From assembly GCA_031554725.1 (NCBI GenBank), contig JAVBUZ010000221.1, forward strand, positions 1 through 12,092: 12,092 nucleotides of DNA, given 5' to 3'. Positions 5,883-12,092 of this stretch are shown one piece after another. Source of the DNA: JAVBUZ01 sp031554725 (GTDB taxonomy: Bacteria > Bacillota > Clostridia > Lachnospirales > Lachnospiraceae). The position numbers and the translations under genes are program-made. The first letter of the stretch is position 1. Each line of letters begins with the position of its first letter. The notes under the pieces are model-generated. The model saw only the letters and a program-made list of their open reading frames with translations. It was not told where the DNA came from and ran no database searches.

Positions 5883-7017
5883 TTTCTTTTTGCCACCCCC
5901 AATATTCCCTTATCTTTTCTACTAACCCCTCCAAGGTATCTTCATCTGTGGATTTATATATCTTTCGAAACTCCTTATCCACTGAAAAACCCGAGGTGCG
6001 CTGGTAATAGATTGAATAATCACTTTCCACTACAGACTTTCCCTCTGCATCCTCATAGCTATATCTGGCAAGTACCACCAAATCCTTCATGCCATCTCCA
6101 TCCATGTCTTTGCCTGTCATCCCCTTTAAAGAGTACAGGCTATCATAATCCCCCATAGGTTGGAAACTCCATACAATATATCCCTGCTCATTTACAAGAT
6201 AAATCATGAAAACATTATAGCCTGCTATCTGTATATACCCCGGCACCACCTGAAGCTTTCCTTGCTTCTCGAAATTGCGCCAATAACATTGCTCATCAAT
6301 AATGTGAAAATTGTGGTCTGTCAGTTCCTTAAGTGTGGTAGCTGTATAGAGCACTTCCGTGGATATACCATCCCTAACATAAGAGACAATAAAGTTTATA
6401 CTCTTATTCATGCTAAAGCGATTGATTTTTTCTGATATTCGCCAATCGCGATAAAAGGATTTGTCTTTTTGAAATAGCACATCCCCCACCTTATATAAAT
6501 TGCCTGCATAATTGCCTTTACAGTTTTTGCAGTTCGTAATCAAAATAATATCTGTTAATCCATCTTCATTTACATCCTGAAATGAAACTGCTGCAATTCC
6601 TTCCGTTGGCTGCTTCATTTCTCCTAAACATGCATTATTGGTCTCTAGCTGATTTGTTTTATAGAAAATATTTCCATCTTTGTCCGCCAAAAAAATAGCC
6701 ATACGTCCATATTTCATGTCCATGGCTGGAATAAATGTAACCGCATTTTCCTCTTCTGCTTCATCAAACTCGTTAAGAAAGAAAGGAAATACTTGTCCCT
6801 CAATAATTTCAAAACCATTGGCAGCAATATCTGCTTCCACTTCTATGTCTGCAAATCGCTGTTCATACTGCTGATACTCTGTTATCAGCTTTTGAAATTC
6901 TTCCGCTGTACTTTTTGCATCTTCTGTTAATATCCCCGCCGCTGTGGCAGATATAGAAATTTGTAACAGAAAGATCATATTTATTAAAATAAGTGCCAAA
7001 TAATTTCTTTTTCTCAT
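5875..7017 (-). CDS. Secreted protein with FG-GAP/VCBS-like calcium-loop motifs, first gene of the two-component operon
   Basis: A 380-residue protein with a signal peptide: basic MRKRN, hydrophobic core LALILINMIFLLQISIS, then an ATAA cleavage-type site near residue 27. No lipobox cysteine is seen. Two calcium-binding-like loops of the DxDxDGxxD type stand out: DVNEDGLTD (148-156) and DMDGDGMKD (304-312), each followed by short hydrophobic strands (IILI, LVVL) as in integrin-like FG-GAP/VCBS repeats. A further DKDGNIFYK (112-120) is similar. The fold is therefore probably a small beta-propeller-like sensor or binding module outside the cell. The start is ATG 7017, preceded by AAGGGTGG at 5-nt spacing; the in-frame GTG at 7026 sits directly against that SD and is unlikely. 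It overlaps the regulator gene by 8 nt. The role is unknown; an accessory to signal sensing is the simplest guess. Confidence 0.85.
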   Translation of the reverse strand: MRKRNYLALILINMIFLLQISISATAAGILTEDAKSTAEEFQKLITEYQQYEQRFADIEVEADIAANGFEIIEGQVFPFFLNEFDEAEEENAVTFIPAMDMKYGRMAIFLADKDGNIFYKTNQLETNNACLGEMKQPTEGIAAVSFQDVNEDGLTDIILITNCKNCKGNYAGNLYKVGDVLFQKDKSFYRDWRISEKINRFSMNKSINFIVSYVRDGISTEVLYTATTLKELTDHNFHIIDEQCYWRNFEKQGKLQVVPGYIQIAGYNVFMIYLVNEQGYIVWSFQPMGDYDSLYSLKGMTGKDMDGDGMKDLVVLARYSYEDAEGKSVVESDYSIYYQRTSGFSVDKEFRKIYKSTDEDTLEGLVEKIREYWGWQKEND

Positions 7018-7037
7018 ATGTACCACCCTTCTTATTC

Positions 7038-7067
7038 AGTATACAACATAAATGCATCATTTTTTCA
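7038..7067 (-). promoter_or_regulatory. Candidate promoter/operator of the two-component operon
   Basis: Minus strand: a -10-like TATACT (7043-7038), but no -35 at normal spacing (TTGAAA at 7068-7063 is 19 nt away). Just upstream lie two 11-mers, TGAAAAAATGA (7067-7057) and TGCATTTATGT (7056-7046), resembling the repeats at 2858-2945 at 8/11 and 7/11 positions. This suggests autoregulation by the operon's response regulator. The implied leader is very short (about 14 nt), so the start point is uncertain. Confidence 0.35.
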
Positions 7068-7075
7068 AACTTTTT

Positions 7076-7104
7076 AAAAAAAGAATCTGCCTTCGCAGAT
7101 TCTT
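7076..7104 (-). terminator. Rho-independent terminator of the DegV gene
   Basis: A perfect 10-bp stem (7081-7090 with 7095-7104, arm AAGAATCTGC on the plus strand), a GAAG tetraloop on the minus strand, and a run of seven T (7082-7076) in the leftward direction. It begins 7 nt past the DegV stop codon. It insulates the two-component operon, whose promoter must lie in the remaining 58 nt to the ATG at 7017. Confidence 0.92.
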
Positions 7105-7110
7105 CATTTT

Positions 7111-7971
7111 CTACACTATTACTGACTCAAATCCAATAATTCCGAAGCCACCGGGGCCACTATGAACGGTTATCACGCCACCAGTTTTAATCCACTCTAT
7201 GTTGGAATATCCCTTTTCCATTACCAAGTTTTCCATTTCTGTACGAATGGTCTGATCCAGACCCTCGGAATATAAAAGCCAAAGGGAATCTTTTTCATAA
7301 TGATATTGTTCTATCATATCAAGCACCATCTTCCCACAGCTTTTTTCCATCGAGCCTCTGTATTTCTTTGTTCCTAATAAATAGCCGTCTTTCAATTCAA
7401 TTAATGGTTTTAAATTTAAAAGTGTGGCTCCAACATATTGAGCATTTGAAACTCTACCACCAGCTTTTAAATAAGCAAGATCTCCTGGAAAAAAAGAAAA
7501 ATGTACTCTTTTTATCCAATCCTGCGCTTTTTCAAGAATTTCTTCCATGGTCGTATGGGGATTTTCCCTTAAATACTCTGCCACCTTCTTTATGACTGCC
7601 GCCTGTCCGCCTGATACATTTTTAGTATCCAAATGATACACATAGTCCTTACCCTCACTTGCTATTAAAGCATTTTGAAATGTGGCTGTTGTAACTGCTG
7701 AATAGCATAAATGAAGAATCTTTTTTTCTGGATATTTTTCATGTAGCTCTTCAAAGCAGGAACAATATTGATCTGGATTGGTGGCACTTGTAGATGGTAT
7801 TTTTTTACTTGTTTGATAGTAATCGTAAATCTCACCTACTGGAAATGTTCCATCAGCAAAGCTTTTATCTCCCATCACCACATGCATCGGTAAAACATAA
7901 ATACCGTACTCATCCTTTATCGATGCAGGTATGTCAGCACCACTTTCTGTAACAATAATAATATCTTCCAT
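7111..7971 (-). CDS. DegV family fatty-acid-binding protein
   Basis: A 286-residue protein of normal DegV length. Family hallmarks: the N-terminal strand IIIVTESGADIP; PSTSATNPDQY (59-68), matching the conserved T-S lipid-carboxylate motif; FFPGDLAYLKAGGRVSNAQ (160-178); LLNLKPLIELKDG (184-196); RGSMEK; and the C-terminal VHSGPGGFGIIGFE. Known members bind one long-chain fatty acid in a deep pocket between two alpha/beta domains, and some (FakB) present it to the kinase FakA for phospholipid synthesis. No FakA gene is in the window, so the exact role is open. SD: a weak GTGAG 8 nt before ATG 7971. It has its own extended -10 promoter and a strong terminator, so it looks monocistronic and unrelated to the neighbouring operon. 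Confidence 0.95.
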   Translation of the reverse strand: MEDIIIVTESGADIPASIKDEYGIYVLPMHVVMGDKSFADGTFPVGEIYDYYQTSKKIPSTSATNPDQYCSCFEELHEKYPEKKILHLCYSAVTTATFQNALIASEGKDYVYHLDTKNVSGGQAAVIKKVAEYLRENPHTTMEEILEKAQDWIKRVHFSFFPGDLAYLKAGGRVSNAQYVGATLLNLKPLIELKDGYLLGTKKYRGSMEKSCGKMVLDMIEQYHYEKDSLWLLYSEGLDQTIRTEMENLVMEKGYSNIEWIKTGGVITVHSGPGGFGIIGFESVIV

Positions 7972-8028
7972 TCTATTATCTCACTTTCTTCCATCGCACT
8001 TTCTTTTTACTACTGTTGCTATTTATTG

Positions 8029-8037
8029 AGTATAACA
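8029..8037 (-). promoter_or_regulatory. Extended -10 promoter of the DegV gene
   Basis: Minus strand TGTTATACT: TG at 8037-8036, one base, then TATACT (8034-8029), matching the extended -10 pattern. No good -35 lies 17-18 nt upstream, which the extended element can compensate for. The leader to ATG 7971 is about 50 nt. The 128-nt gap to the S8 gene shows no GC-rich terminator hairpin, only AT-rich DNA, so read-through from upstream is also possible. Confidence 0.5.
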
Positions 8038-8099
8038 TATAATTGTTTCATTCTTGCTAAGATTTTTATTTAAAATAATATTTTACCCATTAGGAAATA

Positions 8100-9890
8100 C
8101 TACTGTGGCAGTGATTCCGCCACACAAAGTGCCCCCCAACCAACTCTGGCATTAGGATAAACGCTTTCTCCCCTAATCGGTTTTGCCCCATTTCTAAAAT
8201 AAGCTTTTATCTTTTCTCCATATAGATATGGGTCGTTCCCCCTAACAATCCCCCACTCCATAAGTAAAGCCGCCGCTCCAGTTACAAAGGGGGTTGCGAA
8301 GGAAGTGCCTGACACTGTTGTATACCCACCATAAACATCCGGTGCCCCAATATTTACCCCTGGAGCCACAATGTCCGGCTTTACAAACTCAAAATGTGCT
8401 CCACCAATACCTCCATTACAATAAAATCCTCTACCTGAAAAATCTGCATAAGACTCATAATAAGCGTTATATGCCCCCACACTAATTACCTTACTAGCAG
8501 TAGAGGGAATTGTTATGGTTAGTTCTGGTGTTGGTCTGAAGAACTGTGTATTACTGTTTCTAGCCATCCCACTTGGCAAATAAAATTGGTAAACACCAGT
8601 TACATTTCTAATTGCTTGGATTGTAAAAGTCCATATTCCTGAATTTATATATGTGCCTTGAGGTATAAAATCAAAATAGATTTCCTGCACTGCCGAATAG
8701 GGCGTGGGCTGGCCTAAATACATTAAAACTTGGGTATCCTCAAAAATCACGCTCCGCCGTCCCATGTCCTCTGCCATAGTGGGAACGGTAACGCTTCGTC
8801 CACCTGGCGAGGTCAATTTCACTTCATACTCATCTACATAATTTTTCCAAAGCTGCACATTCACCGATGATTCATAATTGGCAATTGCCAGTTCTACACT
8901 AACGCGCTCACTCCCTGCATTTCCTGCTAGTGGAATCCTTCCCTGCACATGCCCCGCTGTCGTTCCTTCATTTCCCGCCCCTATGCAGATCACATTTCTT
9001 CCAATCTCCGAGGCATTATCAATAAAACGCTCCACCAAGGAAGTACCATCATGAGCACCATAGGTATTACCAAAACTTAAATTTATTGCTACTGGCATAT
9101 GTAATTCCTGTGCTTTTCTAACTACGTAGGTTAAAGCTCTCATTAGCTCTGTGGTTCTTGGAAATGAGTTTTCTCTCGGATTTCCTAGCTTCACCACGAT
9201 TAGCTCACTCTCCACCGCAACCCCTTCATAGAAAGCTCCATCATCACCCCCATTTGCCGCGGCAATACCTGCAACCGCCGTTCCATGTCCCGTTACATCT
9301 AAACTCGGAACCTGCATATACATCTCTTCTCTCGAGGAAGCCTCCAGAGCTGCATTAATCATCTGGGCTGTAAATTCTACCCCTACCGAAAAACCTTCTG
9401 GTGGTGTTAGCCCCCACTGCTCACTATTTAAGCTTTGATCCCACAAATATAAAATTCGCGTTTTTCCATCGGCTTTTCTAAAATTATTGTTTGAGTAATC
9501 AATTCCCGAATCGATAATTGCAACTAGCACCCCTCTTCCCGTCAAATTAGGTGGGCGTAGTGTTACTGGCAAAATACAAGAGGCTCTTTTTCCTTCAAAT
9601 GCCGAAAAAAAAAGCCTTTTAGGCTTTTCCACATATTCAATGGCGGGGTATGCTGCTACTGCATCAACCAAGTTTTCTGGTACAGTCAGTATTCCATATC
9701 CCGCCACTAATTCTTCTACTACTATTCCGCTTTCTTCTAATAACTCTAGGCTACCATTGTACTTTACAATAAGCTCCCACGTTTTCGTTTCTGGTTCAAA
9801 ACCAATATTTAAGGTTAGCGATTTCTCCCGTACTTCCTCTGGCGTTTCTAGAGCTAGATTTAAAATATTTTCAAATTTTTGACTATCCAC
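8100..9890 (-). CDS. Csp-like S8 subtilisin-family protease with inserted jelly-roll-type domain
   Basis: Numbering is from the TTG at 9902, the longest frame (600 residues). It has a prodomain-like N-terminus (about 1-97), a subtilase core from about 118, a beta-rich insertion (about 330-470) inside the catalytic domain, and a C-terminal core segment. The triad is intact: D131 in AIIDSGIDY, H207 in TGHGTAVAG, S534 in SGTSFATP, with oxyanion N311 in GAGNEG. There is no signal peptide, membrane helix or anchor. The prodomain, inserted beta domain and missing signal peptide match clostridial CspA/B/C-like proteases; CspB activates the cortex lytic enzyme SleC in germination. Lachnospiraceae often carry paralogues of unknown role, so germination function is only a possibility. 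Start: I prefer GTG 9890 with GGAAG 5 nt upstream (596 residues); the TTG at 9902 has no clear SD. It follows the hybrid kinase gene by about 50 nt with no terminator between. Confidence 0.9.
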   Translation of the reverse strand: MDSQKFENILNLALETPEEVREKSLTLNIGFEPETKTWELIVKYNGSLELLEESGIVVEELVAGYGILTVPENLVDAVAAYPAIEYVEKPKRLFFSAFEGKRASCILPVTLRPPNLTGRGVLVAIIDSGIDYSNNNFRKADGKTRILYLWDQSLNSEQWGLTPPEGFSVGVEFTAQMINAALEASSREEMYMQVPSLDVTGHGTAVAGIAAANGGDDGAFYEGVAVESELIVVKLGNPRENSFPRTTELMRALTYVVRKAQELHMPVAINLSFGNTYGAHDGTSLVERFIDNASEIGRNVICIGAGNEGTTAGHVQGRIPLAGNAGSERVSVELAIANYESSVNVQLWKNYVDEYEVKLTSPGGRSVTVPTMAEDMGRRSVIFEDTQVLMYLGQPTPYSAVQEIYFDFIPQGTYINSGIWTFTIQAIRNVTGVYQFYLPSGMARNSNTQFFRPTPELTITIPSTASKVISVGAYNAYYESYADFSGRGFYCNGGIGGAHFEFVKPDIVAPGVNIGAPDVYGGYTTVSGTSFATPFVTGAAALLMEWGIVRGNDPYLYGEKIKAYFRNGAKPIRGESVYPNARVGWGALCVAESLPQ

Positions 9891-9943
9891 TTTGTCTTCC
9901 AAATCTTTTTACAAAATAATATGCCTATAATCTAAAATTATTC

Positions 9944-12092
9944 CTACTGAGACTCCAATACACCTGCTTTATCCAAAACACTTTTCTTCGTCTGATTAAG
10001 CACAAAAAGATAATCATTATATTTTTCTGGTGAAAGCAAGGTTCTATCCTTCAATACCTTTTCAAACTCCACTACTGCTGCATAAAAAGCTGTCATTCCA
10101 AGATTTCCCGCAACACCCTTGACCATATGTAAACGTCTTTTTGCCTCATCTGCTGTATCTTGATTTTGGTAATAAGAAAACGGCAGAGTCTCCTCTGATA
10201 ATTCACGTACAAACTTAAATAGTGAGCGGTAATATAACTCACGCTTTCCGTTAAAACGGGAAATACCACTTAAGTGGTCTATTCCATATATAATCTCTTC
10301 CTCTACGGATTCCACTGCCATTTCTTTTGATGCATTTTCTTTTGTTTCTTCACTAGCCAGCTTCTGTGCCTTTGCATACTTTTTCATGTATTTATTCAAT
10401 ATTTCATAAAGCTTGTCAATGTCAATCGGTTTTCCTAAATGCCCATTCATCCCCACCTGATAGCAAAGGTCTATCTCTTCCTTCATTACATTGGCTGTCA
10501 TGGCTATAATTGGCGTCTGATTTCCTTTCTCACGAATTGCTGCCGTGGCCTGAATACCATCCATAATTGGCATCATGATATCCATTAGAACCATATCAAA
10601 AGCTTCCCGCTCTAGATATTGGACTCCAATTGCTCCGTTCTCAGCTACCACCGAATCGACTCCGAAGACCTTTAACATTTCTATTGCAACGTCCTGATTA
10701 TAAGATACATCCTCACAAATCAAGACTCTTGCACCGGGAAATTTATTATAGCTTTGTACGGTTTCCTCTTTATACATTGAATTGCATAAACATTGGATAA
10801 ACGTAGATGGGACAAACGGTTTTTCAATAATATCATTAAAACCAGCCCGAATAATATCGTCATGAATCAAGTGCTTGGTATATGCCGAAACCATCAAAAG
10901 CTTTGTATTTGTTGTATACTGTTTCATCTGCTGGGCAATATCTATACCAGTCTGATCGCCCAAACGGTAATCCAATACAATTACATCAAACTGCTGGGAT
11001 AATTCCGCCTGTTGCTCAACAAGTCGCAAGGCTTCCTCTCCATTGGAGGCACATACAGCCTCGCCACCGATCATCTTTAATACTCCGCTCATAATTTCAA
11101 GTGCAATTGGATCATCATCCACTAGCAAAATTCTACTCGCCACCACACGATACTTGCGAACCTCGTCAAGCACTGTAGAATGGTCCTTCGCCTTTGCAAA
11201 AGGAAGTTTAAAGCTAAGTGTCGTTCCTTCTCCCAATACACTGTCAACAGCAATTTCACCACTCATTAACGTAATAAGTTGCTTTGTAATCGCTGTTCCC
11301 AGTCCCGTTCCAACATTTTTATTATATTTGGCCGCATGGAACTGTTCAAACGGTGACCAAAAGCGCTCTAATTGCTCACTACTCATTCCAGTTCCTGTAT
11401 CCTTAACCGTAAAGTTAAGCCATGTAACCTTACCACTGGCCTCTTTATCTTCCTCTTCCAGCTTGGTGACAGTTAGAACGATTCGACCTGCATCTGTATA
11501 TTTGGCAGCATTATCCGAAATATTCTTTAATACCTGCCACAATCTTGTCTTATCTCCATGTAAATATGCGGGGACATTATAATCAATGTCAAATAGCATC
11601 TCAATAGGCTTATCTTCAATTCTTTCAGAAGAAACCAAAAGTGCATTTGATACAATCTCTTCCAAACAAAAATCTTCTTCGTAAAGTTCTAGCTTTTCAG
11701 CTTCAATCTTCGAAAAATCCAAAATATCATTGATAATCGTTAGCAAGTTTTTAGAAGAAATATTTATCTTACGATATGTCTCATAGTTTTCCGCCGTCTG
11801 CTCACGCATCAATGCAAGCTGGGAAAGACCATTAATCGCATTCATCGGAGTTCTTATTTCATGGCTCATATTCACTAGGAACCGATTCTTCAAATTACCA
11901 ACTCGTTCCTCTTCATCAATCACCGTTTTTAGAAGTATATTAATACTATCAAGCAGTACCGCAAAATCACCCTTAAACATCGTGCTATCCACACTTCTGC
12001 TTACACTACCCTCCGCAACTTCCTCCGTTACCGCTGTAATCTCCTGGGTAATCTGCTGGATTGATTTTATAAGGCTCGAAAAGCTTTTTGCA
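9944..12092 (-). CDS. Hybrid sensor histidine kinase (HAMP-HisKA-HATPase-REC-REC-HPt), N-terminus beyond window
   Basis: The frame is open to the window edge (715 residues visible), so the true start lies outside; the GTG at 11992 is internal. Visible order: HAMP-like coiled region (about 1-55), HisKA with H77 in VNMSHEIRTPMNAI, HATPase_c with N box LKNISDNAAKYT (N194), G1 VKDTGTGM and G2 VGTGLGTAI, REC1 with phosphoacceptor D374 in VIVLDYRLGD, REC2 with D504 in VLMDIMMPIMDG, and a C-terminal HPt with H655 in RLHMVKGVAGNLG. This is the BarA-type phosphorelay layout, with all phospho-residues present and no DNA-binding or enzymatic output domain. The signal must therefore go to a separate response regulator or be damped internally. 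The missing N-terminus probably holds a membrane-bound sensor. The next gene (S8 protease) follows closely and may be co-transcribed. The cognate output regulator is not in the window. Confidence 0.95.
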   Translation of the reverse strand, partial: AKSFSSLIKSIQQITQEITAVTEEVAEGSVSRSVDSTMFKGDFAVLLDSINILLKTVIDEEERVGNLKNRFLVNMSHEIRTPMNAINGLSQLALMREQTAENYETYRKINISSKNLLTIINDILDFSKIEAEKLELYEEDFCLEEIVSNALLVSSERIEDKPIEMLFDIDYNVPAYLHGDKTRLWQVLKNISDNAAKYTDAGRIVLTVTKLEEEDKEASGKVTWLNFTVKDTGTGMSSEQLERFWSPFEQFHAAKYNKNVGTGLGTAITKQLITLMSGEIAVDSVLGEGTTLSFKLPFAKAKDHSTVLDEVRKYRVVASRILLVDDDPIALEIMSGVLKMIGGEAVCASNGEEALRLVEQQAELSQQFDVIVLDYRLGDQTGIDIAQQMKQYTTNTKLLMVSAYTKHLIHDDIIRAGFNDIIEKPFVPSTFIQCLCNSMYKEETVQSYNKFPGARVLICEDVSYNQDVAIEMLKVFGVDSVVAENGAIGVQYLEREAFDMVLMDIMMPIMDGIQATAAIREKGNQTPIIAMTANVMKEEIDLCYQVGMNGHLGKPIDIDKLYEILNKYMKKYAKAQKLASEETKENASKEMAVESVEEEIIYGIDHLSGISRFNGKRELYYRSLFKFVRELSEETLPFSYYQNQDTADEAKRRLHMVKGVAGNLGMTAFYAAVVEFEKVLKDRTLLSPEKYNDYLFVLNQTKKSVLDKAGVLESQ

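Noticed and set aside
7018..7026. GTG at 7026 as start of the secreted protein
   Set aside because: It directly abuts the only SD-like sequence, leaving no spacing; ATG 7017 fits the SD and yields a cleaner signal peptide.
6863..7060. Minus-strand 65-codon frame covering the start of the secreted-protein gene
   Set aside because: Different frame from the signal-peptide gene; it reads through the promoter/SD region and lacks a domain.
8041..8099. AT-rich inverted repeats (around AAAATAATATTTT) as terminator of the protease gene
   Set aside because: Short, all A/T, no U-tract after a GC stem; too weak to call.
11043..11582. Plus-strand 179-codon frame opposite the hybrid kinase
   Set aside because: It is antisense to the highly conserved HATPase/REC1 coding sequence, with no SD or recognisable domain; an antiparallel shadow.

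Overview
The window is low-GC bacterial DNA with strong AGGAGG-type ribosome binding sites, occasional GTG/TTG starts and short U-tailed hairpin terminators. The gene set (DegV protein, Csp-like subtilase, amidase/deacetylase wall enzyme, PhoB-type two-component system, BarA-like hybrid kinase) fits a spore-forming Clostridia lineage, most likely Lachnospiraceae. The organism call is inference from style and families; no database was searched. No rRNA, tRNA, CRISPR array or insertion sequence was recognised.

Left end (1-1313): the first 8 codons of a leftward gene run off the edge. Next comes a self-contained leftward unit for a 36-residue, six-cysteine peptide, with a consensus promoter (TTGACA-N17-TATAAT), an SD, the ORF and a perfect 12-bp hairpin. 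Back to back with it, a rightward promoter with a palindrome at its predicted start site drives an AbrB-type antitoxin / PIN-domain toxin pair whose genes overlap by ATGA.

Centre (1314-7104): everything is leftward. In transcription order it holds a secreted protein with calcium-loop (FG-GAP/VCBS-like) motifs, a PhoB/OmpR-family response regulator, its sensor histidine kinase and a membrane-anchored protein, with overlaps or short gaps. After the last gene come eight 11-bp direct repeats in exact helical phase (2858-2945), abutting a terminator-like hairpin (2813-2857). The next gene encodes a membrane-anchored protein joining an Amidase_3 domain to a NodB polysaccharide deacetylase domain. 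My reading is that the response regulator binds the repeats and controls the wall enzyme; this is the most interesting inference in the window.

Right end (7111-12092): a DegV-family lipid-binding protein with its own promoter and terminator, then a Csp-like S8 protease with an intact catalytic triad and an inserted beta-rich domain, transcribed behind a large hybrid histidine kinase (HAMP-HisKA-HATPase-REC-REC-HPt) whose 5' end lies beyond the window.
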